Assembly: GCF_013409305.1 (NCBI RefSeq)
Contig: NZ_JACBZJ010000001.1
Span: 4,154,001 to 4,218,000 of the forward strand
Direction of reading: 5' to 3'
From: Cellulomonas soli
GTDB taxonomy: Bacteria > Actinomycetota > Actinomycetes > Actinomycetales > Cellulomonadaceae
DNA length: 64,000 bases
The notes below the pieces were generated by a model that saw nothing but the letters and a program-made list of their open reading frames with translations, was not told the origin of the DNA and did not search any database. The position numbers were made by a program, and so were the translations under genes. Below are positions 18,519 to 28,157 of this stretch, in pieces. Numbering within the stretch: position 1 is the first letter of the stretch; each line of letters starts with the position of its first letter.

Positions 18519-19588
18519 CGACCGTGACCCGGTGCGGGAGCGACGTCCTCGGCGGTGTCCACCTCCCGCTCCGGGCCCGCGCCCGGACCGGTCGCACCCT
18601 CGGCGTCGGAACGGATGTCGATGCGCCAACCCGTGAGCTTGGCGGCCAGGCGGGCGTTCTGCCCCTCCTTGCCGATCGCGAGCGAGAGCTGGTAGTCCGG
18701 CACGACCACCCGGGCGGAACGCGCCTCGGGGTCGACGACCGTCACCGAGAGCACCCGTGCCGGTGACAACGCGTGCGCGATCATCTCGGCCGGGTCGTCG
18801 GAATGGTCGACGATGTCGATCTTCTCGCCGTGCAGCTCGGCCATGACCGCCCGCACCCGTCCACCCATGGGCCCGATGCACGCACCCTTGGCGTTCACGC
18901 CCGGCACCGTCGCGCGCACGGCCATCTTGGTCCGGTGGCCGGCCTCACGCGCCAGCGCGGTGATCTCCACGGTGCCGTCGGCGACCTCCGGGACCTCCAT
19001 CGCGAACAGCCGACGCACCAGCATCGGGTGCGTGCGCGAGAGCGTCACCTGAGGGCCTCGAGGGCCACGCGCCACCTCGAGCACGAAACCGCGCAGGCGC
19101 TCGCCGTGCACGTACTTCTCGGTCGGAACCTGCTCGTGCGCCGGCAGCACCGCCTCGGTCCCGCCGATGTCCACGAGCACGACCCGCGGGTCACGACCCT
19201 GCTGGATCACGCCGCCGAGGATCTCGCCCTCCTTGCCGCGGAACGTGCCGAGCACCTGGTCGTCCTCGGCGTCGCGCAGGCGCTGCACGATGACCTGGCG
19301 CGCCGTCGCCGTGGCGATGCGCCCGAAGCCGTCCGGCGTGTGGTCGAACTCGGGGCCGGGCTCGGAGTCCAGGACCACCTGACCGTCCTCGTCCACCGGC
19401 CGTGGCTCGCGCGCCCACACCGTGACGTGGCCGGACCGGCGGTCGACCTCGACGCGCGCGGACGCGTACGCGTCCGGCGTGCGGTGGTAGGCGGACAGCA
19501 GCGCCTGCTCGATCGCGGCGATCAGCACGTCGAGGCTGATCTCGCGCTCCCGCTCGATCAGTCGCAGCGCCTGCATGTCGATGTCCAT
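18515..19588 (-). CDS. nusA: Transcription termination/antitermination factor NusA
   Basis: 357 residues, the usual actinobacterial length without the two C-terminal acidic repeats. It has an N-terminal RNA polymerase-binding domain ([20 protein letters not shown]), then S1 ([20 protein letters not shown]), then two KH domains ([19 protein letters not shown] and [19 protein letters not shown]). ATG 19588 lies one base after the rimP stop with GGGGAG upstream, so both are co-translated. It modulates pausing, termination and rRNA antitermination. Confidence 0.97.
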   Translation of the reverse strand: MDIDMQALRLIEREREISLDVLIAAIEQALLSAYHRTPDAYASARVEVDRRSGHVTVWAREPRPVDEDGQVVLDSEPGPEFDHTPDGFGRIATATARQVIVQRLRDAEDDQVLGTFRGKEGEILGGVIQQGRDPRVVLVDIGGTEAVLPAHEQVPTEKYVHGERLRGFVLEVARGPRGPQVTLSRTHPMLVRRLFAMEVPEVADGTVEITALAREAGHRTKMAVRATVPGVNAKGACIGPMGGRVRAVMAELHGEKIDIVDHSDDPAEMIAHALSPARVLSVTVVDPEARSARVVVPDYQLSLAIGKEGQNARLAAKLTGWRIDIRSDAEGATGPGAGPEREVDTAEDVAPAPGHGR

Positions 19589-19589
19589 C

Positions 19590-20291
19590 TCAGCTCCCCT
19601 GTCCGGCCGTGCCGGTGCCGTGCTCGTCGGTGTGCTCGTCGGTCTGCGCGTCGCGCTCGGGCGCGTCGCCCGCCGAGTCGTCCTGCTCGTCCTGCTCGTC
19701 GTTGTCGTCGTGGTCGTCGTTGTCGTCGTGCTCGTCGTGGTGCCCGTCGCCGAGCAGCTCGTGGTCGTCCACAGGGCCGATGCCGGACAGGTCGACCTCG
19801 ACGTGGCCGACGCGCACCTGCGCGAGCAGCACCGTCACCGGCGCGCCCGTCACGGGACGACGGCCCTTGCCGCGCTCCACCTGGGGCACGAGCACGATCA
19901 CGTCCTCGCCGCCCACCTGCTCCACCGCCTGCAGGCGACCCTGCACGGGGCCGCCCTCGGTCCGTTCGACCCGGACGGTGCGTCCGACCGCGCGCACGAA
20001 GTGCCGGCGCAGCGTCATCGGACGACCCACCCCGGGGGTCGACACCTCGAGCGTGTAGTGGCCCGGCACCACGTCGGCCGCGTCCAGCGCGTCCGAGACG
20101 ACGCGGGACACCTCGCCGACCCGGTCCAGGTCGAGCTCACCGTCGTCGTCCTCGGCCAGGTCGACCACGACGCGCACCACCGACCGGCTCCCGGCGCGGC
20201 TCACCTCGACGTCCTCGAGCACCAGTCCGGCACGACCCACGACCGGGTCGAGGGCCTGCCTGACCCGTTGCGCGGGTGCTGTCGCGACCAT
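19590..20291 (-). CDS. rimP: Ribosome maturation factor RimP with an acidic His-rich tail
   Basis: 233 residues. The first about 165 residues match RimP ([46 protein letters not shown]), a 30S assembly factor. ATG 20291 has AAGGAGG upstream. The last about 60 residues are very unusual, made largely of Asp, His, Glu, Asn and Gln in short repeats (for example DDHDDND), encoded by a repetitive GTCGTC-type stretch at about 19670-19745. The tail could bind metal or be a disordered spacer. It begins the rimP-nusA-ylxR-infB operon. Confidence 0.94.
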   Translation of the reverse strand: MVATAPAQRVRQALDPVVGRAGLVLEDVEVSRAGSRSVVRVVVDLAEDDDGELDLDRVGEVSRVVSDALDAADVVPGHYTLEVSTPGVGRPMTLRRHFVRAVGRTVRVERTEGGPVQGRLQAVEQVGGEDVIVLVPQVERGKGRRPVTGAPVTVLLAQVRVGHVEVDLSGIGPVDDHELLGDGHHDEHDDNDDHDDNDEQDEQDDSAGDAPERDAQTDEHTDEHGTGTAGQGS

Positions 20292-20408
20292 GTCCGCCTC
20301 CTTGTGGGCTGCAGCGGGTCGCCGGGACGCGGCATGGACCCTGTGATGTTGTGGTCCCAGCGTAACGACCGGTCGGCCGGTCAGCGGCACGTGGCAGGAT
20401 CAGCGACC

Positions 20409-21551
20409 GTGACCGCTGCCCCCGCCGGACCTGCCCGCGCCCCGGAGCCGCTCGTGCGACGGCGCATGCCGGCCCGACGCCTGCGGTTCGTCGCCGTCGT
20501 CGTGGCCCTGGTGCCGGCGCTGGTCGGGTGCGGGGTCAGGCTGGAGACCCCCGCGCCGACCGCACCCGCGCCCGACGCCGTCGAGCAGGTGCGCGCCCGG
20601 ACCGTCGACGACGCCCTCGCGCTCGTCGAGGCAGCGACCTCCGCGCACGACGCCACCGACGCCACCGACCAGGCGACCGCCGCGGGTGTCGACCCCGTGA
20701 CCCTGACGGCCGTGCTCGACGACATCGTGACGTTCTCCACGCAGCACGCCACCGAGCTCGGTGGCGTCTACGACTCCGGCCTGCCCGACCCGAGCGGCTC
20801 CCCCACGGGACCGACCCCGGGTACCGCGACGAGCCCCGCAGCGGCCGTCACCCCGGTGGAGGTGCTCGCCCTGCTGGCCCGGTCCGCCGCGACCGCCCTC
20901 GACGACGCCGGTGCCACGAAGGACGGGTCGCTCGCCCGGCTCGTGGCCTCGGTCGGCACGGCGCGCACGGGCCTGGCCCAGCGCCTGAGCCAGGTCACGG
21001 GAACGCCCGTCCCCGAGCAGCTGCCCGAACCGGACCCGGCCGGCACCCCGACGGCGACGAGCTCGCCGGCACCGTCCGCCGGCACGACACCGACCGACGA
21101 GGCCTCGGGCGGCGACCCGTCCGGGCTCGCCAGCAGCGACCTCGACACGCTCGTGCTCGCCGAAGACCAGGCCGGGTACGCGTTCGAGGTGGTGGCCGCG
21201 GTGCTCTCCGGCGACCAGCGCACGCAGGCGCAGGCGGCGGCTGCCACCCACCGGCAGGTCGCCGAGGAGTGGGCCACGCTGGCCGGGACCACGGGCACGA
21301 CGAGCGACCCGCGACGCGTCGCCTACGCCGTCCCCGTCGGCGTGGACGACCCGACGGTCGCGCTGGGCCTCGCCCGGACCGTCCTGACGACCCTCGCCGA
21401 CACCTACGCGACCCTGACCGCGCGCGCGGAGGCGGGCACCCGGGGTTCGCTGCTCGACGGGCTGACGACCGGCACGGCCGATGCCGTCACCTGGGGCGCG
21501 ACGGCGGTGGCCTTCCCGGGGATGCCCGAACTCGCTCCGGCCGCGGGCTGA
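20409..21551 (+). CDS. DUF4439 ferritin-like lipoprotein
   Basis: 380 residues from GTG 20409; an in-frame ATG at 20466 is an alternative. A signal peptide ends in the lipobox LVGC (Cys41 from the GTG), so it is probably a lipid-anchored surface protein. The C-terminal domain (TLVLAEDQAGYAFEVVAAV, then THRQVAEEWATL) matches DUF4439, predicted to be a four-helix ferritin-like bundle. A Pro/Thr/Ser linker (about residues 205-235) separates it from an Ala-rich helical N-terminal part. It is divergent from rimP and convergent with proS, as in related actinobacteria. Function is unknown. Confidence 0.82.
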   Translation: MTAAPAGPARAPEPLVRRRMPARRLRFVAVVVALVPALVGCGVRLETPAPTAPAPDAVEQVRARTVDDALALVEAATSAHDATDATDQATAAGVDPVTLTAVLDDIVTFSTQHATELGGVYDSGLPDPSGSPTGPTPGTATSPAAAVTPVEVLALLARSAATALDDAGATKDGSLARLVASVGTARTGLAQRLSQVTGTPVPEQLPEPDPAGTPTATSSPAPSAGTTPTDEASGGDPSGLASSDLDTLVLAEDQAGYAFEVVAAVLSGDQRTQAQAAAATHRQVAEEWATLAGTTGTTSDPRRVAYAVPVGVDDPTVALGLARTVLTTLADTYATLTARAEAGTRGSLLDGLTTGTADAVTWGATAVAFPGMPELAPAAG

Positions 21552-21566
21552 GCCTGCGGCCGGAGC
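21534..21566. terminator. Terminator between DUF4439 gene and proS
   Basis: GCTCCGGCCGC and GCGGCCGGAGC form a perfect 11-base stem with an 11-base loop. It includes the DUF4439 stop codon in the loop and lies 38 bases past the proS stop, so it can serve both converging genes. Confidence 0.65.
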
Positions 21567-21603
21567 CGGCGGGTGCGGTCGCCGCCCCGGGAACTGGCCG
21601 GGA

Positions 21604-23397
21604 TCAGCGGCGCAGCAGCCCTCGCACGAGTGCCTCGACACGGTCGGCTGCCTGCTCGACCGGGACCTGCTCCGACTCGCCGCCGACCCGCGGACGGACC
21701 TCGACGACGCCGTCGGCCAGGCCGCGGCCCACGACCACGACCAGCGGGACACCGAACAGCTCTGCGTCGGCGAACTTCACGCCCGGCGAGACCTTCGGAC
21801 GGTCGTCGTAGACCACCTCGACCCCGCGCGAGCCCAGCTCCTGCGCGAGCGCCTCGGCGGCCTCGAACACGCTCGCGTCCCTGCCCGTGGCCATCACGTG
21901 CACGTGCGCGGGGGCGACGTGCGCGGGCCAGGCCAGGCCCTTCTCGTCGTGGTTCGCCTCGGCGAGCGCCGCGAGCACGCGGGTGACGCCGATGCCGTAC
22001 GAACCCATCGTGACCACGACGGACTTGCCGTTCTGGTCGAGCACGGACAGCCCGAGCGCCTGGGCGTACTTGCGCCCCAGGGCGAAGATGTGGCCGATCT
22101 CGATGCCGCGGGCGAGCTCGAGCGGACCGGAGCCGTCGGGCGCCGGGTCACCCGCACGCACCTCGGCCGCCTCGATCGTGCCGTCGGCGACGAAGTCACG
22201 CCCGGCGACCAGGTCGAAGACGTGGCGTCCGGGCTCGTTCGCCCCCGTGATCCACCGGGTGCCCGGCACCACGCGCGGGTCGAGCAGGTACCGCACCGCG
22301 GTCCGCTCCGCACCGTCGGCGACGGCAGGGTTGGGGCCGAGGGCGGAAGGGCCGATGTAGCCGCGCACGAGCTCGGGGTGTGCCGCGAAGTCGGCGTCAC
22401 CGGCAGGCTCGACGTCGGCGGGCGAGACGGCCGCCTCGAGGCGCTTGAGGTCGACCTCCCGGTCGCCGGGCAGGCCGACGACGAGCAGCTCGCGCTCCCC
22501 CGTCGGCTGCCGAAGCGCGAGCACGACGTTCTTGAGCGTGTCCGCAGCCGTCCAGGGCCGGTCGGGGCGGGCGAAGTGCGCGTTCGCGACAGCGACCAAC
22601 GAGTCGATCGTGGGCGTGTCCGGCGTGTCCTCGACGTGCGCGGCGGGCGCGTCGGCGAAGTCGATCGGCTCCGGCACGACCGTGGTCACGGCCTCGACGT
22701 TCGCGGCGTAGCCCCCCGGCGACCGCACGAACGTGTCCTCGCCGATCGCCGTCGGGGTCAGGAACTCCTCGGAGCGTGAACCGCCCATGGCTCCCGACGT
22801 CGCCGCGACGATGACGTACTCCAGGCCCAGGCGGTCGAAGATCCGCTGGTAGGCGTCGCGCTGCGCCTGGTAGGAGGCCTCGAGCCCGGCGTCGTCGACG
22901 TCGAAGGAGTACGCGTCCTTCATGACGAACTCGCGGCCGCGGATCAGGCCGGCGCGCGGGCGGGCCTCGTCGCGGTACTTGGTCTGGATCTGGTAGAGCG
23001 CCAGCGGCAGGTCCTTGTACGAGGAGTACAGGTCCTTGACCAGGAGCGTGAACAGCTCCTCGTGCGTGGGGGCCAGCAGGTAGTCGCCGCCCTTGCGGTC
23101 CTTGAGCCGGAAGATGTTCGGCCCGTACTCCGTCCAGCGGCCCGTCGCCTCGTACGGCTCCTTGGGCAGCAGGGCCGGGAAGTGCACCTCCTGCGCGCCG
23201 GCGACGGCCATCTCCTCGCGCACCACCTGCTCGACCTTGGCCAGCACCCGCAGGCCCAGCGGGAGCCAGGTGTAGATGCCGGGAGCGGCGCGACGGATGT
23301 AGCCGGCGCGGACGAGCAGCTTGTGGCTGGCGACCTCGGCGTCGGCGGGGTCCTCGCGCAGGGTACGGACGAACAACGTGGACAGGCGCAGGAGCAT
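21604..23397 (-). CDS. proS: Prolyl-tRNA synthetase (bacterial type with editing domain)
   Basis: 597 residues, the length of bacterial-type ProRS. Class II motifs are present: motif 1 near [16 protein letters not shown], motif 2 at [26 protein letters not shown], and motif 3 near [12 protein letters not shown]. An INS editing insertion of about 150 residues ([21 protein letters not shown]) lies between motifs 2 and 3, and a C-terminal anticodon-binding domain follows. It charges tRNA-Pro in the cytoplasm and clears mischarged Ala-tRNA-Pro. Confidence 0.97.
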   Translation of the reverse strand: MLLRLSTLFVRTLREDPADAEVASHKLLVRAGYIRRAAPGIYTWLPLGLRVLAKVEQVVREEMAVAGAQEVHFPALLPKEPYEATGRWTEYGPNIFRLKDRKGGDYLLAPTHEELFTLLVKDLYSSYKDLPLALYQIQTKYRDEARPRAGLIRGREFVMKDAYSFDVDDAGLEASYQAQRDAYQRIFDRLGLEYVIVAATSGAMGGSRSEEFLTPTAIGEDTFVRSPGGYAANVEAVTTVVPEPIDFADAPAAHVEDTPDTPTIDSLVAVANAHFARPDRPWTAADTLKNVVLALRQPTGERELLVVGLPGDREVDLKRLEAAVSPADVEPAGDADFAAHPELVRGYIGPSALGPNPAVADGAERTAVRYLLDPRVVPGTRWITGANEPGRHVFDLVAGRDFVADGTIEAAEVRAGDPAPDGSGPLELARGIEIGHIFALGRKYAQALGLSVLDQNGKSVVVTMGSYGIGVTRVLAALAEANHDEKGLAWPAHVAPAHVHVMATGRDASVFEAAEALAQELGSRGVEVVYDDRPKVSPGVKFADAELFGVPLVVVVGRGLADGVVEVRPRVGGESEQVPVEQAADRVEALVRGLLRR

Positions 23398-23447
23398 GGG
23401 GACGAGCCTAGTGGCCGCGTGTCGGTCACCTGCGCCACGATGGCCGG

Positions 23448-24338
23448 GTGCCCGAGCTGCCGGAGGTCGAAGGTCTCGCCCGGTTCCTGGACGAGCGTGC
23501 GACGAGCCACGTCGTGCGCGGCGTCGAGGTGGGTGCGATCAGCGCGCTCAAGACGTTCTCGCCGGCGCCCGACGCCCTGGTCGGGGGCACGGTGCTCGGC
23601 GTGCGACGGCACGGCAAGTGGCTCGACCTGCAGGTGCGGACCACCGACGGCAGCACGCTGCACCTCGTGTGGCACCTGGCCCGGGCGGGCTGGCTGCGCT
23701 GGTCGGACGTGCTCTCCGAACGCCCCGTGCGCCCCGGACGTTCGCCGATCGCCCTGCGGGTGCGGCTGGACGACGGCTCCGGCTTCGACCTGACCGAGGC
23801 GGGCACACGCAAGCGGCTCGCGGTGCACGTCGTGCACGACCCCGACGACGTGCACGCGATCGCGACCCTCGGCGTCGAGCCGCTGTCCGAGCAGTTCACG
23901 CCCGAGCGGCTCGGCGCGCTGCTCGCAGCACGCAACCAGCAGGTCAAGGGCCTGCTGCGCGACCAGTCGACGATCGCCGGGATCGGCAACGCCTACTCCG
24001 ACGAGATCCTGCTCGTCGCGCGCACGTCACCGTTCGCGCCGACCGCCCGGTTCGACGCCGACCGCGCCGCTGCGCTGCACGAGGCGATCCGGGCCGTCCT
24101 GACCGAGGCCGTCGCCGCGGCGCAGGGACGACCCGCCGCCGAGCTCAAGGACGCCAAGCGGCGCGGCATGCGCGTGCACGGACGCACCGGCCAGCCGTGC
24201 CCGGGGTGGGACGGCACCCCGTGCGGCGACGTCGTGCACGAGGTGTCGTTCGCCGACTCCTCGCTGCAGTACTGCCCTACGTGCCAGACCGGCGGGCGCC
24301 CGCTGGCCGACCGTCGGATGTCCCGACTGCTGCGCTGA
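23448..24338 (+). CDS. Fpg/Nei-family DNA glycosylase (endonuclease VIII-like)
   Basis: 296 residues. The N-terminal PELPEVE gives the catalytic Pro2/Glu3 after Met removal. A helix-two-turn-helix follows ([23 protein letters not shown]), and a C-terminal zinc finger has paired cysteines (CPGWDGTPC and YCPTC). It excises oxidised bases in base-excision repair. The finger and the motif [13 protein letters not shown] resemble actinobacterial Nei-like or Fpg-like paralogues, so substrate preference is open. It is divergent from proS with only 50 bases between the starts. Confidence 0.92.
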   Translation: MPELPEVEGLARFLDERATSHVVRGVEVGAISALKTFSPAPDALVGGTVLGVRRHGKWLDLQVRTTDGSTLHLVWHLARAGWLRWSDVLSERPVRPGRSPIALRVRLDDGSGFDLTEAGTRKRLAVHVVHDPDDVHAIATLGVEPLSEQFTPERLGALLAARNQQVKGLLRDQSTIAGIGNAYSDEILLVARTSPFAPTARFDADRAAALHEAIRAVLTEAVAAAQGRPAAELKDAKRRGMRVHGRTGQPCPGWDGTPCGDVVHEVSFADSSLQYCPTCQTGGRPLADRRMSRLLR

Positions 24339-24346
24339 CCGTCGGC

Positions 24347-25255
24347 TCAGAAGAGCACGGTGGCGTAGGTACCGACCCGGCGGAACCCCACCGCCCGGTA
24401 CGCGGCGAGCGCGCGCGTGTTGTAGCCGTTCGCGTACAGCGAGACGACCGGGGCCACGTCACGGCGCGTGGCGGCGACGACCGCGGCCATGCCCGGTTCG
24501 GAGAGCCCCTCCCCGCGCCGGTCGGGCGGAACCCACACACCCTGCACCTGCGCGACGCCACCACCGACGGCACCCAGCTCGGCCTTGAACACCACCCGCT
24601 GCGTCCTGGCATCCGGGGTACCGGGATCTGCGCGCTCGATGCGCACGAACGAGCGGCCCTGCGCGACCAGCGAACGCACCCGCAGCTCGTAGGGCCCACC
24701 CGGGCCGCTCGCGGGCGAGTAGCCGACCTCCTCGGTGAACATCCGGATGCAGGCCGGGAGCACGACGTCGTACTCCTCAGGACGAGAGCGGCGCACCTGC
24801 GGGTCGGGGGCGATCAGGGGGTCGTGGTCGATGACCATCGACGGCTGGTCGTCCCGGACCTCGCGGGCCGCCGGCCACACGGGGCGCAGGCGGGACCACA
24901 ACGCCAGGACGACGTCGGCCGGACCGACGATCGAGGAGCACCGTCGTCCGGCCGTCCGCCCGAGCGCGGCGAACGCGTCGAGCGCGTCCAACGCCTGCGG
25001 GGCGCCCTCGGGTACGACGGGCACCAGGTTCGCGCCCGCCCAGCACACCGCCACGAGGACGCCGTCGCGCGCGAAGCCCCAGAGCTGACCACCTGCGCTG
25101 CGCAGCCCCGCGGTCGCGGCGTGCTCGAGCCTCGTGCTCGCCAGCACCGACCCGACGGGGTCCTGCGCGCACACGGCCAGGGCGGCGGCCACGTCGACGT
25201 CACGCAGCACGCGCCCGCCCGAACGCCCGTCGAGCGTGGTGCGCCGCAGGGTCAT
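24347..25255 (-). CDS. GNAT-family N-acetyltransferase with DUF4081 domain
   Basis: 302 residues. The N-terminal DUF4081-like region (SVLASTRLEHAATAGLRSAGGQLWGFA) is followed by a GNAT acetyltransferase domain with the acetyl-CoA loop in VWVPPDRRGEGLSEPGMAAVV and the terminal NTRALAAYRAVGFRRVG. It is downstream of ispG on the same strand, matching Rv2867c next to gcpE in Mycobacterium tuberculosis. The substrate is unknown. ATG 25253-25255 starts the conserved region; the 16 upstream residues of the frame are not conserved-looking. Confidence 0.88.
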   Translation of the reverse strand: MTLRRTTLDGRSGGRVLRDVDVAAALAVCAQDPVGSVLASTRLEHAATAGLRSAGGQLWGFARDGVLVAVCWAGANLVPVVPEGAPQALDALDAFAALGRTAGRRCSSIVGPADVVLALWSRLRPVWPAAREVRDDQPSMVIDHDPLIAPDPQVRRSRPEEYDVVLPACIRMFTEEVGYSPASGPGGPYELRVRSLVAQGRSFVRIERADPGTPDARTQRVVFKAELGAVGGGVAQVQGVWVPPDRRGEGLSEPGMAAVVAATRRDVAPVVSLYANGYNTRALAAYRAVGFRRVGTYATVLF

Positions 25256-25269
25256 GAGGGGATTGTGCA

Positions 25270-25295
25270 CCACCCGCCCGTGCGGGCGGGGGTGG
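25270..25295 (-). terminator. Putative hairpin between ispG and the GNAT gene
   Basis: CCACCCGCCCG can pair with CGGGCGGGGGTGG with a two-base bulge and a tight loop. It lies 35 bases after ispG and just upstream of the GNAT start. Confidence 0.4.
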
Positions 25296-25330
25296 GGCGG
25301 CACCTGTCGTCCCCGGTGTCGCGACGGGCC

Positions 25331-26491
25331 TCAGCCGACGCTGACGGTCGGGCTCCCCTGACCTGCCTCGACGGGGTCCATCGACTCGGCCAGGCGCATG
25401 GCCTCCTCGATGAGCGTCTCGACGATCATCGACTCGGGAACGGTCTTGATGACCTCGCCCTTGACGAAGATCTGGCCCTTGCCGTTGCCCGAGGCGACAC
25501 CGAGGTCCGCCTCCCGCGCCTCACCGGGGCCGTTGACGACACACCCCATGACGGCCACGCGCAGCGGCACCTCCATGCCCTCCAGACCGGCGGTCACCCG
25601 CTCGGCGAGCGTGTAGACGTCGACCTGGGCGCGCCCGCAGGACGGGCACGAGACGATCTCGAGCTTGCGCGGACGCAGGTTGAGCGACTGTAGGATCTGG
25701 ATGCCGACCTTGACCTCCTCGACGGGAGGCGCCGACAGGGACACCCGGATCGTGTCGCCGATGCCCTTGCTGAGCAGGGCGCCGAACGCGGTCGCCGACT
25801 TGATCGTGCCCTGGAACGCCGGCCCTGCCTCGGTCACGCCGAGGTGCAGCGGCCAGTCGCCCCGCTCGCTCAGCAGCTCGTACGCACGCACCATGACGAC
25901 CGGGTCGTTGTGCTTCACCGAGATCTTGAAGTCGTGGAAGTCGTGCTCCTCGAACAGCGACGCCTCCCAGACGGCCGACTCGACGAGCGCCTCGGGCGTG
26001 GCCTTGCCGTACTTGGCGAGCAGGCGAGGGTCCAGGGAGCCGGCGTTCACGCCGATCCGGATCGACACCCCGGCCTGCGAGGCCGCACGGGCGATCTCCT
26101 TGACCTGGTCGTCGAACTTGCGGATGTTGCCGGGGTTGACGCGCACGGCCGCACAACCGGCGTCGATCGCGGTGAACACGTACTTCGGCTGGAAGTGGAT
26201 GTCGGCGATCACCGGGATCTGCGACTTGCGGGCGATCGCCGGCAGCGCCTCTGCGTCGTCCTGGCTGGGGACCGCGACGCGGACGATGTCGCATCCGGCG
26301 GCCGTCAGGGCCGCGATCTGCTGCAGCGTGGCGTTGATGTCGGTGGTCGGCGTCGTCGTCATCGACTGGACCGAGACGGGGGCGTCGCCGCCGACCTCGA
26401 CCTTGCCGACCTTGATCTTGCGGGTGGGGCGCCGCGGCGCGAGGACGGGGGCCGGCGCCTGCGGCATGCCGAGACTGATCGGGGTGCTCAC
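25331..26491 (-). CDS. ispG: 4-hydroxy-3-methylbut-2-en-1-yl diphosphate synthase (flavodoxin)
   Basis: 386 residues. It carries out the sixth step of the MEP isoprenoid pathway, using a [4Fe-4S] cluster. The TIM-barrel part has [14 protein letters not shown] and [12 protein letters not shown]. The cluster ligands are in SCPSCGR and [11 protein letters not shown] near the C-terminus. The start is GTG. With dxr further upstream it supplies the same pathway; in M. tuberculosis dxr, rip1 and gcpE are adjacent, while here 15 kb separate dxr from rseP. Confidence 0.97.
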   Translation of the reverse strand: MSTPISLGMPQAPAPVLAPRRPTRKIKVGKVEVGGDAPVSVQSMTTTPTTDINATLQQIAALTAAGCDIVRVAVPSQDDAEALPAIARKSQIPVIADIHFQPKYVFTAIDAGCAAVRVNPGNIRKFDDQVKEIARAASQAGVSIRIGVNAGSLDPRLLAKYGKATPEALVESAVWEASLFEEHDFHDFKISVKHNDPVVMVRAYELLSERGDWPLHLGVTEAGPAFQGTIKSATAFGALLSKGIGDTIRVSLSAPPVEEVKVGIQILQSLNLRPRKLEIVSCPSCGRAQVDVYTLAERVTAGLEGMEVPLRVAVMGCVVNGPGEAREADLGVASGNGKGQIFVKGEVIKTVPESMIVETLIEEAMRLAESMDPVEAGQGSPTVSVG

Positions 26492-26626
26492 CCGCCCATC
26501 ATCGCACCGCCGCGTCGGGGTCCGACGCAGACGTGAGGCCGCTCACGGTATCGCCACGAACCGTGCGCATCGCCCGGCCGGACGCGGCGCTCCGGCCCGG
26601 GCCCGTGGCTCGTGGCTCGTGCCGGC

Positions 26627-27946
26627 TCAGCCGATCGTCACCGGGTTGACGAGGTCGGCGTAGACGAGCAGCAGCCCGACGCCGCCGAGCAGGACGAAGA
26701 CGGTGTACGCCAGCGGCACCAGGCGCGCGGTGTCGAACGGCCCCGGCCGCGGCAGCCCGCGCCGGCGGGCGACCTGCCTGCGTGCACCCTCCCAGAGCGC
26801 CGCCGCGACGTGCCCGCCGTCGAGCGGGGGCAGCGGGATGAGGTTGAAGACGAACAGCGCGATGTTGAGGCTCGCGAGCATGTCCAGCAGGGAGATGATC
26901 TTCAGCTGGGTGTCGATGCCTGCGCCGTCGTAGGACGCGATCTCCCCGGCGAACCGGCCGATGCCGACGATCCCGACGATGCTCGTCTCGTCGCGCTCCG
27001 CACCACCGAAGGTGGACCGCGCGAGGTCCACGACCTTGGCGGGCAGCGTGGCCACGACCGTGGCGGTCTGCCAGGTACGGTCGACGACCGTTGCCGGCAC
27101 GTCGAGGACGGACTGGCGCTGCAGCTCGTCGGTGGGCGTGATCCCGACGTAGCCGACGGAGGCCGTCACGATGTCGCCCGCCGCGTCGTAGGTGTACTGG
27201 TCCTGGTCGTCGAGCACGGGACGGTCGGCGACCATCGGCGTCACGGACAGGTCGACGAGCTCGCCGTCGCGCCGCACGACCACCGGCACGGCCTGCTCAC
27301 CCGTCTGACGGATCAACGCCGCCAGCTGGTCCCAGGACTCGATCGCGGTCCCGTCGTACTCCACGACGGTATCGCCCGGGAGCAGGCCGGCAGCCGCGCC
27401 AGGGGACGTCTTGTCGCCCTCGGCGCACGTGCGATCGGCGGGCGCGTCGAGCGGGATGACGCACTCGGCGACGACCGAGAGCGTCGTGCTCGAGCCCGGG
27501 GTTCCGAACCCCAGCAGCATGACGGCCATGAGGACGACGGCGATCAGCAGGTTCATCACCGGGCCGCCGAGCATGACCACGAGCTTCTTGGGGGTCGACA
27601 GGCGGTAGAAGGCGCGGTGGTCCTGCCCGGGCAGGATCTCCTCGGCGCTCGCGGCGCGGGCGTCGGCAGCCAGCCTGCCGAACGCGGTGCGGGGCTGGGG
27701 GTCGCCCACGGCCTCGGCCGGCGGGTACATGCCGATGAGGCGGACGTACCCGCCCAGGGGGATGGCCTTGAGGCCGTACTCGGTCTCGCCCTTCGTGCGG
27801 GACCACAGCGTGGGCCCGAAGCCGACCATGTACTGGCTGACCCGCACGCCGAAGCGCTTGGCGGGCACCATGTGACCGACCTCGTGCAGGCCGATCGAGG
27901 CCAGCAGGACCACGACCACCACGAGCACGCCGACCAGGTAGGCCAT
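26627..27946 (-). CDS. rseP: Site-2 intramembrane zinc metalloprotease (RseP/Rip1, M50 family)
   Basis: 439 residues. The zinc site HExxH is HEVGH at residues 21-25 in the first membrane helix, and the third ligand is in [12 protein letters not shown] near the C-terminus. A PDZ domain ([18 protein letters not shown]) lies between. Such proteases cut membrane-bound anti-sigma factors and other single-pass proteins inside the membrane. ATG 27944-27946 has GGAGGG upstream; the longer frame is not conserved. It is followed by ispG on the same strand. Confidence 0.95.
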   Translation of the reverse strand: MAYLVGVLVVVVVLLASIGLHEVGHMVPAKRFGVRVSQYMVGFGPTLWSRTKGETEYGLKAIPLGGYVRLIGMYPPAEAVGDPQPRTAFGRLAADARAASAEEILPGQDHRAFYRLSTPKKLVVMLGGPVMNLLIAVVLMAVMLLGFGTPGSSTTLSVVAECVIPLDAPADRTCAEGDKTSPGAAAGLLPGDTVVEYDGTAIESWDQLAALIRQTGEQAVPVVVRRDGELVDLSVTPMVADRPVLDDQDQYTYDAAGDIVTASVGYVGITPTDELQRQSVLDVPATVVDRTWQTATVVATLPAKVVDLARSTFGGAERDETSIVGIVGIGRFAGEIASYDGAGIDTQLKIISLLDMLASLNIALFVFNLIPLPPLDGGHVAAALWEGARRQVARRRGLPRPGPFDTARLVPLAYTVFVLLGGVGLLLVYADLVNPVTIG

Positions 27947-28018
27947 CGACCCTCCGTCCACACGTCGCACGACCGGTGCACGACACACCTGACGACATCC
28001 TCTCCCGAGATCCTGGGA

Positions 28019-28031
28019 GTTGGCTGCCAAC
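28019..28031. promoter_or_regulatory. Palindrome upstream of gabT
   Basis: GTTGGC and GCCAAC are perfect 6-base arms around one base, 126 bases ahead of gabT in the 211-base region divergent from rseP. A second small inverted repeat (CTCCC/GGGAG, 28002-28019) abuts it. It may be a repressor site for the polyamine/GABA genes; unproven. Confidence 0.35.
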
Positions 28032-28102
28032 GCCGCGCGCAGGCCGTGGCCGTTCGTGGCGCGCAGCCGGGCGGTGGCGCTGCCGGTCGATGCGTTAACG
28101 GC

Positions 28103-28113
28103 GGATTTCGTCG
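28103..28113. promoter_or_regulatory. GGATTTCGTCG motif upstream of gabT
   Basis: This 11-mer lies 44 bases before the gabT ATG and recurs exactly at 38110-38120 upstream of potD2; its GGATTTCG core recurs at 39868-39875 between aldH and the lrp-like gene. It is AT-richer than its surroundings, as expected for a regulator site. Confidence 0.4.
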
Positions 28114-28157
28114 TCCAGGCCCTTCCACGCCGCCGTCATCAGCACTACGTTCCCCTC

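Noticed and set aside
14575..18636. A 1353-residue open frame on the plus strand opposite infB and nusA
   Set aside because: It is the shadow of high-GC coding sequence on the other strand, with Arg/Asp/Val-rich translation and no domain; infB, ylxR and nusA explain the DNA.
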